A stretch of DNA of 10,208 bases from Candidatus Adiutrix sp. (GTDB taxonomy: Bacteria > Desulfobacterota > Desulfarculia > Adiutricales > Adiutricaceae): contig JAITVE010000161.1 of NCBI GenBank assembly GCA_031285975.1, positions 1 through 10,208 of the forward strand, written 5' to 3'. Positions 1-6,146 of this stretch are shown piece after piece. The notes beneath the pieces were generated by a model. The model searched no databases. It saw only the letters and a list, made by a program, of their open reading frames with translations, and was not told where the DNA came from. The position numbers and the translations under genes were made by a program. Positions within the stretch are counted from its first letter, which is position 1. Every line of letters starts with the position of its first letter.

Positions 1-234
1 CGGGATAACCTGGCCGCGCAGGTTGATAACGCCCTTGAGGAACATGGGGGTTTGCGGCACGGGCGTGACCGGGAGCATCCCGATGATTTCCCGCACCTTC
101 AGGATGCCGATGCCGTACCCTTCCTCGGCCAGCTGAAACGTCAGATACTTGCCCTCGTTTTCACTCTGGAAGGGGTCGATCTGAACGGTATTTTTCACTT
201 CCGCCATGGCGGCGGTGGAGGCGGTGTCAGTCAT
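1..234 (-). CDS. cheW: CheW chemotaxis coupling protein, N-terminal part (runs off window)
   Basis: This is the first 78 codons of a CheW-type protein; the rest lies beyond base 1. CheW is a cytoplasmic adaptor that links methyl-accepting chemoreceptors to the histidine kinase CheA. After a short polar leader (residues 1-28), the CheW beta-barrel begins with KYLTFQLAEEGYGIGILKV at about 29-47. It continues with REIIG, the PVTPVPQTP segment and FLKGVINLRGQVIP at 65-78, which is the most conserved stretch of the family. The start is the ATG at 232-234, preceded by GGAG (242-245) at a normal distance and by a good promoter. The fragment could instead be the CheW half of a CheV, because the C-terminus is not visible. 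No partner chemotaxis gene lies inside the window. Confidence 0.92.
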   Translation of the reverse strand, partial: MTDTASTAAMAEVKNTVQIDPFQSENEGKYLTFQLAEEGYGIGILKVREIIGMLPVTPVPQTPMFLKGVINLRGQVIP

Positions 235-294
235 AATTTTTCTCCAGCCTGAGGTAGTGACAAATCAAGTGAGGGCGCACCTCTCAACGTTCAT

Positions 295-323
295 ATTATA
301 TATGAAAAGACCCTTTATTTCAA
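295..323 (-). promoter_or_regulatory. Sigma70-type promoter of cheW
   Basis: On the minus strand TTGAAA (318-323) is followed by exactly 17 bases and TATAAT (295-300), a near-consensus sigma70 promoter about 60 bases before the cheW start codon. The -10 box sits inside a perfect 7-bp inverted repeat, TTCATAT-ATA-ATATGAA (290-306), which could be an operator or simply the AT-rich promoter core. A small hairpin, GCTGAG (324-329) with CTCAGC (342-347), lies immediately upstream of the -35 box. This sigma70-type promoter is called from sequence only; flagellar and chemotaxis genes often use other sigma factors. Confidence 0.6.
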
Positions 324-551
324 GCTGAGGCTTACACGTTTCTCAGCCATCAGTCCGGCGGCGGCTTTTTCCGCCTGGGCCGCGTTGTCGTCGCCTTTTC
401 AAGCCAGGATGGCCGAAAGGCCTATCCTGGCTTGAAAAGACTCCTCCGCCTTGCCAGACGAAAAAATTCGCTCGCCAAGCAGGTCATACAGCCTGGAAAA
501 TAAGCGGTTTTAAAGGCTGAAGAGTATTTCTATGGTTGCCGCCGAAAGCAT
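315..551 (-). pseudogene. Possible decayed small gene between cheW and alaX
   Basis: One minus-strand frame runs from an ATG at 549-551 to a TAA at 315-317 and is interrupted by two in-frame stops, TAA at 510-512 and TGA at 399-401. Between the stops it reads like real protein, for example RLYDLLGERIFSSGKAEESF, and after the second stop KGDDNAAQAEKAAAGLMAEK, with amphipathic, TPR-like character. I do not recognise the family. The second stop falls inside a 45-base hairpin, which suggests that the palindrome arose within or disrupted a formerly open frame. The end of the frame overlaps the -35 box of cheW. A chance open stretch in GC-rich DNA is a serious alternative, so confidence is low. No other gene is seen in the 361 bases between cheW and alaX. 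Confidence 0.22.
395..439. repeat. 45-base near-perfect inverted repeat (20-bp stem, GAAA loop)
   Basis: The left arm CTTTTCAAGCCAGGAT (395-410) is the exact reverse complement of the right arm at 424-439. Inside them GGCC (411-414), the loop GAAA (415-418) and GGCC (419-422) extend the stem, with a single bulged T at 423. It has no run of T after either arm, and it lies between two divergent genes, so it is not an ordinary terminator. It may be a palindromic repeat unit, a protein-binding site, or a quasi-palindrome produced by replication template switching. No second copy is seen in this window. Confidence 0.8.
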
Positions 552-595
552 TATAAGGTACAAAAGAGCATTCACTGATTTTAGAAGGAGCCGCC

Positions 596-1045
596 ATGTC
601 CAAAGACTACGATCCCCCCATGCACACAGCCGAGCATGTGCTGAACCAGACCATGATTCGCCTTGTCGGCAGCGGGCGCAGTTTCAGCGCCCATTTAAAC
701 AAGGGCAAATCAAAGTGCGATTACCGCTTTCCCCGCGATTTGACCGAGGGCGAAGCCCAGAAATTGGAAGCCGAAGTCAACGCGGTGCTGGCGCAAAACC
801 TGCCGGTGCGCGAGGAATTCGTCACCCTGGCCGAAGCCGCCGGGGTGGTGAGCCTGGCCAAGCTGCCGCCGGAAGTTCAGGCCGACCCGGAGGGCCGCGT
901 GCGCCTGGTGAAAATCGGGGAGTATGACCTGTGCCCCTGCATCGGGGCCCACGTGGAGCACACCGGGCTGGCCGCGCCCTTCCGGCTCGTCTCCCACTCC
1001 TTTATTGAGCCGGACGTTTTGCGGCTGCGCTTCAAAGTTGGCTGA
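596..1045 (+). CDS. alaX: Free-standing tRNA editing protein of the AlaX / Thr-Ala synthetase second-additional-domain family
   Basis: The product is 149 residues. It matches the editing (SAD) domain found in alanyl- and threonyl-tRNA synthetases and in stand-alone AlaX proteins, which hydrolyse tRNAs charged with the wrong amino acid in the cytoplasm. The zinc-binding set is visible: HTAEH gives H10 and H14, and CIGAH gives C115 and H119, inside DLCPCIGAHVEHTG (111-124), which also recalls the ThrRS DLCRGPH segment. The length fits the short AlaX-S type, with no aminoacylation or C-terminal domain. The start ATG follows AAGGAG (585-590) with a 5-base spacer. The gene is monocistronic, divergent from cheW and convergent with ddh. 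Whether the substrate is Ser-tRNA(Ala), Gly-tRNA(Ala) or another mischarged tRNA cannot be told from sequence. Confidence 0.87.
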   Translation: MSKDYDPPMHTAEHVLNQTMIRLVGSGRSFSAHLNKGKSKCDYRFPRDLTEGEAQKLEAEVNAVLAQNLPVREEFVTLAEAAGVVSLAKLPPEVQADPEGRVRLVKIGEYDLCPCIGAHVEHTGLAAPFRLVSHSFIEPDVLRLRFKVG

Positions 1046-1064
1046 AAACAGTTCCGCCCTTATG

Positions 1065-1103
1065 TCAAACGGCCATCAAATCCATGATTTGATGGCCGTT
1101 TGA
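1065..1103. terminator. Perfect 18-bp hairpin between convergent alaX and ddh, likely bidirectional terminator
   Basis: TCAAACGGCCATCAAATC (1065-1082) is the exact reverse complement of 1086-1103, separated by the 3-base loop CAT. It sits 20 bases after the alaX stop codon and 3 bases after the ddh stop codon, filling the gap between two converging genes, the usual place for a shared terminator. The T tract after the stem is short in both directions (only TTTGA at the end of the arm), so classical intrinsic termination may be weak. Confidence 0.62.
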
Positions 1104-1105
1104 TG

Positions 1106-2029
1106 CTACACGAGGCGGGCAATGTGGCGCATTCGGTCGCCGGGGAGCAGGGCCACGGGGGGGATGTCGATCATGGTGTAACAGCCGGGGGCCAGGCGGG
1201 CGGCGGCGCGGGCGGCGGCCACCATGACCTGGGCGGTGAGGGCCGGGTTGTCGATGCGCATGTCAAAACTCAACCGCTGGTTGGAGGCCCGGCCGGAAGC
1301 CCCCAGCCGCTCCAGCAGCACGCCGTGGGAGTTGTCGGCCGCGGCGGCCAATTCTTCGGGGCTGTCCACAAAGCGCACTTCCAGGGGGTCGTGGCTGAAA
1401 TAGGCGTCGGCCCCGAGGGCGGCGCGGATGGCCTCCTGCCCGGCCCCAGCCTGCGGCAAAATGTAGACCAGGCGGGCGTGGCGGCCGCCGCCCAGGGGGA
1501 TGGTGATGGAGACCGCGTCCGCCACCCCGGCGATGGCCCGGGCGGCCACGGAATGGCCCATGGAGCGGCCCCGGCCAAAGTTGGTGAAAGTGGCCCCCAC
1601 GGGGGTCATGGCCTCGAACAGGGCTCGCAAGACGGAATCGCTGCCCGGGTCCCACCCGGCGGCCACCACCGCCGAGCGCCCGGCCCGCACGGCTTCCGCC
1701 CCCAAATCGTCCACCACGCGGGGGATTTCGCTATGAATATCAAAGCTGTCCACCGTGTGGAGACCGGCGGCCAGATAGCGGCGGGCTTCCTCCGGGGCCA
1801 GGCGGGAGGGGCCGCAGATAATGGCCACCTGCGGCTTTCCTTTGGCCTGAACTAAAGCTTCCAGGCTGCCGAACTCCGGGAGGCCGCGCAGTTCGGCGGT
1901 TTTTGTGCCCAGGGAGGCCGGGCCGCGCACCACGCCCAGGCATTCCATATCCGGGGCATTTTCAAGGGAGTGAATAACGTTTGCGCCAATGTTGCCCAAG
2001 CCGTGGACGAGTGCGGTAATCGCGGCCAT
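1106..2029 (-). CDS. ddh: meso-Diaminopimelate D-dehydrogenase
   Basis: The 307-residue product matches meso-diaminopimelate dehydrogenase. This NADPH-dependent cytoplasmic enzyme reversibly aminates L-2-amino-6-oxopimelate (from tetrahydrodipicolinate) to meso-DAP in one step, bypassing the succinylase, acetylase and aminotransferase routes. The N-terminal Rossmann loop is GLGNIGANV (10-18). Family signatures follow: VDSFDIHSEIPRV (93-105), AGWDPGSDSVLRALFEA (124-140), FGRGRSMGHS (151-160), GVADAVSITIP (168-178), and a closing TMIDIPPVALLPGD (285-298). The length is close to the ~320 of the Corynebacterium enzyme. The tryptophan of the FWG motif in that enzyme appears to be replaced (NFG here). 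The gene starts 9 bases after the SPOR gene, whose TGA stop forms part of the ddh Shine-Dalgarno (TGAGGA), pointing to translational coupling. It is the last gene of the minus-strand run before the hairpin at 1065-1103. Confidence 0.9.
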   Translation of the reverse strand: MAAITALVHGLGNIGANVIHSLENAPDMECLGVVRGPASLGTKTAELRGLPEFGSLEALVQAKGKPQVAIICGPSRLAPEEARRYLAAGLHTVDSFDIHSEIPRVVDDLGAEAVRAGRSAVVAAGWDPGSDSVLRALFEAMTPVGATFTNFGRGRSMGHSVAARAIAGVADAVSITIPLGGGRHARLVYILPQAGAGQEAIRAALGADAYFSHDPLEVRFVDSPEELAAAADNSHGVLLERLGASGRASNQRLSFDMRIDNPALTAQVMVAAARAAARLAPGCYTMIDIPPVALLPGDRMRHIARLV

Positions 2030-2038
2030 AAAAATTCC

Positions 2039-3037
2039 TCAGTCGGTTAAGGTTGATAGATAGTGGTTGCGGTAGCCCAGGGCCTCCAGAAGGGCCTGGG
2101 CTTTTTCGGCCTCGGGGCGGGTGAGGTAGCGCCCGGCCCGCACGGGGAAGCGTCCGGCCTCCGTGCGGTAATAATAGGCCACGAGGCCCTGGGCCTGGAG
2201 TTTTTCCACCCGTCGCCGGGCCTCGGCTTCATCAAAGGCCAGGGCCACCTGCACGGCGTAGCGGCCCTGGGGGGCCTCGGGTTCGGCGGCGGGGGGGGTT
2301 GCAGCCGCCGGGCGTTCTGCCGTGGCCGGGGGCGGCGGGCTGACTGGCGACGAGGCTTGGCTCCGCCCGGCGGCGGGCGCACTCGCGGGTTCAGCCGTTG
2401 CGGCGGGCTCGGGGGCCTCTTCGCTGAAATAGCCGAGGGACGGCGGGTCGTTCGCTTCCTGGAAGTGGGCATCCTGAAAACCCGCCGCCGGGAGACCGAC
2501 TTCGGGGTGGCGGCCCGCGCCAGCGACTTCTTCCTGATAGAGCCGCCGCACTTCCTCCCAATCCACTTCCTCGTCGGAACCGGGGGCGGTATCCCGCACC
2601 ACCACCAGGGGTTCTTCCGCCAACTGCCAGCCGATTTTCTGTTCCAGCCAGAGAATGCCCTCGTGAATCGGGCCGGACTCGCCCAAGTGCCCGCGCCCCA
2701 CCACCACGCCCAGAATAAACACCCAGGTCAGCACAAAAAGCAGCAACAGGGCCTGGATAACGGTGTGAAGCGGGGTGGGCGCGACCCGCTGAAAGGGGCC
2801 CAGCTCGGGCTCGGCCTCAGGCGGGGCCCCGGAGGGCGGGAGCGGCGGCGACAGCGACAGCCGGGGGGCTTCCGCGGGGGCGACCGGGGGCGGCTGAACC
2901 AGCGGCCCGGCGGCCTCCGGGGGCGGAACTTCCCGCAGGATAGCGTCGCCCTGAACCGGGGCCTGATCGCGCTGATTCAGGCCGCTGCCGTCACGGTGAG
3001 GCGGGAGGCTCCGCTGTCTGGTGAAAATATCGGCCAT
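2039..3037 (-). CDS. SPOR-domain single-pass inner-membrane protein
   Basis: The product is 332 residues if it starts at the ATG at 3035-3037 (MADIFTRQ). Layout: a proline-rich N-terminal cytoplasmic segment (1-90); one membrane helix at about 92-114 (VIQALLLLFVLTWVFILGVVV); a periplasmic linker, acidic at first and then Ala/Pro-rich (115-257); and a C-terminal SPOR domain (258-332) with GRYAVQVALAFDEAEARRRV and RFPVRAGRYLTRPEAEKA. SPOR domains bind glycan strands lacking stem peptides at division sites (FtsN, DedD, DamX), so a role in division or cell-wall remodelling is likely but unproven. The frame is open upstream to an ATG at 3113-3115 that overlaps the argS stop. Those extra 26 residues would translate two palindromes and are not SPOR-like, so I chose the internal start, although its Shine-Dalgarno is weak (GGCGG). 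ddh follows 9 bases later. Confidence 0.86.
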   Translation of the reverse strand: MADIFTRQRSLPPHRDGSGLNQRDQAPVQGDAILREVPPPEAAGPLVQPPPVAPAEAPRLSLSPPLPPSGAPPEAEPELGPFQRVAPTPLHTVIQALLLLFVLTWVFILGVVVGRGHLGESGPIHEGILWLEQKIGWQLAEEPLVVVRDTAPGSDEEVDWEEVRRLYQEEVAGAGRHPEVGLPAAGFQDAHFQEANDPPSLGYFSEEAPEPAATAEPASAPAAGRSQASSPVSPPPPATAERPAAATPPAAEPEAPQGRYAVQVALAFDEAEARRRVEKLQAQGLVAYYYRTEAGRFPVRAGRYLTRPEAEKAQALLEALGYRNHYLSTLTD

Positions 3038-3062
3038 AGTACCGCCACGGCAAAGATATACA

Positions 3063-3105
3063 TTCCGGCCTGCGCCGGAACGACGAGCGGCGGGCGGGCC
3101 GCCGC
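3063..3105. repeat. REP-like pair of palindromes between argS and the SPOR gene
   Basis: TTCCGGC-CTGC-GCCGGAA (3063-3080) is a perfect 7-bp inverted repeat of the type seen in extragenic palindromes whose flanks read CATTCCGGC...CGAC. Seven bases on, GCGGCGG-GCGGG-CCGCCGC (3087-3105) is a second 7-bp inverted repeat. Both lie just downstream of the argS stop codon. There is no T tract, so they look more like REP elements or mRNA-stabilising or processing hairpins than terminators. Repetitiveness in the genome cannot be tested from this window. Confidence 0.55.
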
Positions 3106-3114
3106 TCATTAACA

Positions 3115-4914
3115 TTACATGGAATCGGGCGATTCAACGCCCAGCACATCCAGGCCCAGGCGCACCACCAGGCGGATGGCCCGGATGAGGCTCCGGCGGG
3201 CCGTTGCCAGGCTGAGGTCGTCGCAGGCAATGCGGTGACGGCCGTAATAATGGTGGAACAGGCGGGCCAGGGTGGTCAGGTAGGCGGTGAGGTGGTGGGG
3301 CTCCCGCCGCTGGGCCGCCGACTGAATAAGTTCCGGGAAGGCGGTGAGGTGCTTTATCAGGGCCGTCTCTTCCGGCTGAACGAGAAGCGAAAGGTCAGCC
3401 GGGGCCTCAGCCGCGCCGCCCTCCCCTTCGGCCCGCAAAATGCTTTCAATGCGGGCCCCGACGTATTGCACGTAATAGACGGGATTGTCCTTGGTCTTGG
3501 CTTTGGCCAGGTCAAGGTCAAATTCCAGGGCGGAATCCGGGCTGCGGGTGAGGAACATGAAGCGGGCCGCGTCGGCCCCCACTTCGTCCAGCACTTCCTT
3601 GAGGGTGACGAACTCCCCGGCGCGGGTGCTCATGGCCACGGGCTGGCCGTCGCGCACCAGGCTGACCAACTGCACCAGCACCACGCCCAAGTCGTCGCGG
3701 CTGCGGCCCAGGGCCTCCACCGCCGCTTTCATGCGGGGCACATAGCCGTGGTGATCCGCGCCCCAGATGTCGATCACCTGGTCAAAGCCCCGGTCATACT
3801 TATTCCAGTGGTAAGCGATATCGGCGGCGAAATAGGTTTTGTCGCCGTTATTTTTAATGAGCACCCGGTTTTTGTCGTCCCCTAAATCTTCGGAGCGGAA
3901 CCAAAGGGCCCCGGCCTCGTCGTAGAGGTGCCCCTTGTTGCGCATATACTCCAGGGCTTTTTCCACCATGCCGTTAGTGTACAATGATTTTTCTGAGAAC
4001 CAGACTTCGTGCTCCACCCGGAACTTGGCCAGGTCAGCCTTGATGCCCTCGGTGATCTTGCGCTGGGCGAAGTCGGTGAGGTCGTCGAACCAGTGCTCTT
4101 CCGGGCCGGAACTCTGACGGAAGGCCGCCAGTTCGTCCCGGATAAGGCCCCAGGTTTTGTCCTTCTCCTCGTCGCTCATAGCGGCGATAACATCGGCGGC
4201 GGGCAGGGCGGGACGGGCCGCGCTCTGGGCAACCGCTTTTTTGGCCAGTTCAAGCACTTCCGGGTGCTGGCGGCTGAATTCTGCGGCCAGGTCGCGGATA
4301 TAACTTCCCGCGTAAAAGCCGCCGGGAAAGGGGTCGCCGCCGCCCGCCAATTCCTTGAGGCGCAGGAAGACGGATTCCCCTAAAATGCGCATCTGCCGCC
4401 CGGCGTCGTTGACATAATATTCCGGCGACACGTCATACCCGGCGCGGGCCATCACCCGGCAGAGAGCATCGCCAATGGCCGCGCCCCGCCCGTGCCCCAC
4501 GTGGAGGGGCCCCGTGGGGTTGGCCGAAACATATTCCACCATGACCTTGCGGCCCTTGGCCTGGCCGCGCCCGAAACTGTCCCCCGCCGCCAGAAGTTCG
4601 GCCAAAGCCTGGGCCCACCACTTGACGCTCAGGGTGAAATTGATAAAGCCGGGCCCGGCTTTTTCCATTTTTTCAATATAGGCTTCGCTGTTGTCGATTT
4701 CGGCCATGATCAGGTCAGCCAAATCAGCCGGTTTTTTCCTGAAAACTTTAGAGGTCACCAGGGCCGCGTTGGCGGCCAGGTGGCCGTGGTCGGGGTCGCG
4801 GGGCTCTTCCACCACCCAGCGGCCCGGGGCCAGGGCCTCGGTTTCAGCCAGCCCTTCTTTGGCGGCCAGGCTGTCCAGGGCCCGGCGAATTTTATTTTCA
4901 AGCATTTTCTTCAT
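3115..4914 (-). CDS. argS: Arginyl-tRNA synthetase
   Basis: The product is 599 residues, a class Ia synthetase that charges tRNA(Arg) with arginine in the cytoplasm. From the N-terminus: an Arg-tRNA synthetase N-terminal domain (about 1-110); the catalytic Rossmann core with YVSANPTGPLHVGHGRG (HIGH motif as HVGH at 138-141); KTYFAADIAYHW (359-370) and WGADHHGY (384-391); the KMSKS-equivalent loop AMSTRAGEF (427-435); and the DALR anticodon-binding domain from about 480, ending LGVESPDSM. The canonical lysine of KMSKS is alanine here; many ArgS proteins depart from this motif. The start ATG at 4912-4914 has GAAGG eight bases upstream; ATGs at 4918-4920 and 4903-4905 are possible. With this start the gene overlaps the end of alr by 17 bases, so the two are almost certainly co-transcribed and coupled. 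Confidence 0.96.
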   Translation of the reverse strand: MKKMLENKIRRALDSLAAKEGLAETEALAPGRWVVEEPRDPDHGHLAANAALVTSKVFRKKPADLADLIMAEIDNSEAYIEKMEKAGPGFINFTLSVKWWAQALAELLAAGDSFGRGQAKGRKVMVEYVSANPTGPLHVGHGRGAAIGDALCRVMARAGYDVSPEYYVNDAGRQMRILGESVFLRLKELAGGGDPFPGGFYAGSYIRDLAAEFSRQHPEVLELAKKAVAQSAARPALPAADVIAAMSDEEKDKTWGLIRDELAAFRQSSGPEEHWFDDLTDFAQRKITEGIKADLAKFRVEHEVWFSEKSLYTNGMVEKALEYMRNKGHLYDEAGALWFRSEDLGDDKNRVLIKNNGDKTYFAADIAYHWNKYDRGFDQVIDIWGADHHGYVPRMKAAVEALGRSRDDLGVVLVQLVSLVRDGQPVAMSTRAGEFVTLKEVLDEVGADAARFMFLTRSPDSALEFDLDLAKAKTKDNPVYYVQYVGARIESILRAEGEGGAAEAPADLSLLVQPEETALIKHLTAFPELIQSAAQRREPHHLTAYLTTLARLFHHYYGRHRIACDDLSLATARRSLIRAIRLVVRLGLDVLGVESPDSM

Positions 4915-6037
4915 AATCATAGCCTTCAATATAACGTGGATTCAGTGTGCCCAAAAGAGTCACAATTTCGTAGGGCGTGGCCCCCGACCAGGCGCAGAGG
5001 TCGCGCACATGGATGGTCTGGGTGCCGTGCCGCCCCAAAAGCACGGCGTTATCGCCCACGGCGACGTCCGGGATGTCGGTGACGTCGTAGGTGGAAGCGT
5101 TCATGGACACCAGGCCCACCTGCGGGGCGCGGCAGCCGCGAATCAGGGCCCAGCCCCGGTTGGAGCGGGAGCGCATCATGCCTTTGGCGTAGCCCAGGGG
5201 CGCCACCGCCAGCCGCGTGGGCCGCCGCACCTGGAAGGTGTGCCCATAGCCCACCGAATCCCCCGGCGCCAGGTCGTGCAGGGAAACCACCCGGCTGACC
5301 ACGGTCATGGCCGGGCGCAAATCGGGCCGCACCGGGCCTATTTCCAAATCAGGCAACAGGCCGTAGAGCATCAGCCCGACGCGCACAATGCGGGCCTGGT
5401 TGCCGTTGTGCCAAACCAGCCCGCCGCTGTTGAGGGCCGTGTTCAGCGAACGCCCCACCCCCATGGCCGCCGCTTTGCAGCACAGTTCGTCAAAGGCGTT
5501 GATCTGGGCGTGGGCGGCCGGGTCACCGGCGGTGGCCAAATGGGTGGCCAGGCCCAGGATATCGAGGTTCGGCCAGGCTTTCACCTCGCGGAAAAACTCT
5601 TCGGCATGGGCGGGCGCAAGGCCCCGGCGGCCCAGGCCGGTGTCGATTTTCAAGTGGATTTTAGCCTTGAGGCCCAATTCCCCGGCCTTGTCCGACAGCA
5701 TCCGCGCCTGTTCCGGCCCGGCGGTGAAAAAAGAGAGGTCGTGCCGCAAACCGGCTTCCGCCATCTCGGGGAACATTTCCCCCATCACGTGAATGGGCAG
5801 CATGAGCCCGTGCTCCCGCAGGGTGAGCCCTTCCCCAACCTCCATGACCCCCAGGGAATCGGCCCCGGCCTGAAGCAGGTTGGCCGCGCTGCTGACCAGG
5901 CCGTGCCCGTAGGCGTCGGCCTTGACCATGGCCATAATCTGCCGGTCGCCCGCCAGCCGCTTGACTTCCCGGAAGTTGTGGCGCATGGCGGTCATATTGA
6001 TGAAGACTTTATTGGTCGAAGGGAAATCGGGAACCAT
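4898..6037 (-). CDS. alr: Alanine racemase (PLP-dependent), with unusual active-site loop residues
   Basis: The 379-residue product is a fold-type III PLP enzyme that interconverts L- and D-alanine for peptidoglycan. The PLP lysine is K39 in MVKADAYGHG (37-46), and the second catalytic base is Y264 in VGYGHTF (262-268). KIDTGLGRRG (130-139) and RVGLMLYGLLP (219-229, phosphate-binding region) are also present. Two family motifs depart from the norm: GYADG or GYGDG is GYAKG (282-286), and the usual CMD or SMD is SMN (311-313). The protein may therefore be a racemase with altered amino-acid preference, though overall length and layout fit Alr. AGGAG lies 7 bases before the ATG, right next to the end of a repeat element that fills the gap to metW. 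argS overlaps its 3' end. Confidence 0.9.
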   Translation of the reverse strand: MVPDFPSTNKVFINMTAMRHNFREVKRLAGDRQIMAMVKADAYGHGLVSSAANLLQAGADSLGVMEVGEGLTLREHGLMLPIHVMGEMFPEMAEAGLRHDLSFFTAGPEQARMLSDKAGELGLKAKIHLKIDTGLGRRGLAPAHAEEFFREVKAWPNLDILGLATHLATAGDPAAHAQINAFDELCCKAAAMGVGRSLNTALNSGGLVWHNGNQARIVRVGLMLYGLLPDLEIGPVRPDLRPAMTVVSRVVSLHDLAPGDSVGYGHTFQVRRPTRLAVAPLGYAKGMMRSRSNRGWALIRGCRAPQVGLVSMNASTYDVTDIPDVAVGDNAVLLGRHGTQTIHVRDLCAWSGATPYEIVTLLGTLNPRYIEGYDYEENA

Positions 6038-6049
6038 CGGCTCGCTCCT

Positions 6050-6146
6050 TTAGAGTATTTTGCAGGCCATACAGCTTATTCAGTGCAAAATACGCAAACA
6101 TTCAGGCGCTTTTCACTTCACGCAGACTTCATTGGGCAAAGCGCTC
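6050..6146 (-). repeat. Double-hairpin interspersed repeat, copy 1
   Basis: This 97-base element fills the metW-alr gap and is related, in inverted orientation, to the element at 9776-9880. Shared blocks are GAGCGCTTT at one end (6138-6146), a 31-base core at 6085-6115 that differs at two positions, and TGCAAAATRCTCTAA at the other end. Between the blocks the two copies are unrelated. Read on the minus strand, GTATTTTGC in the core pairs with GCAAAATAC about 20 bases later, and GCGCTTT pairs with AAAGCGC, giving two neighbouring hairpins. One end overlaps the metW stop codon and the other abuts the alr Shine-Dalgarno. It resembles a MITE or an ERIC/BIME-like RNA-forming repeat; no transposase is present. 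Confidence 0.72.

Noticed and set aside
552..557. TATAAG as a -10 box for alaX
   Set aside because: No acceptable -35 hexamer is found 15-19 bases upstream, so the alaX promoter is left uncalled.
521..572. AGAGTATTT and AGAGCATT resembling the ends of the double-hairpin repeat
   Set aside because: Only 8-9 bases match, the orientation is wrong for a terminal pair and the core is absent, so chance is the simplest explanation.
1100..1855. 251-codon plus-strand open frame opposite ddh
   Set aside because: It is antisense to a well-supported dehydrogenase, with Gly/His-rich composition and no ribosome binding site.
2063..3112. 349-codon plus-strand open frame opposite the SPOR gene
   Set aside because: Low-complexity Gly/Arg-rich translation without domains, whereas the minus strand gives a membrane helix and a SPOR domain.
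3622..3636. Loss of the KMSKS lysine in ArgS as a sign of inactivity
   Set aside because: Arginyl-tRNA synthetases commonly lack the canonical lysine, and all other motifs and the full length are intact.
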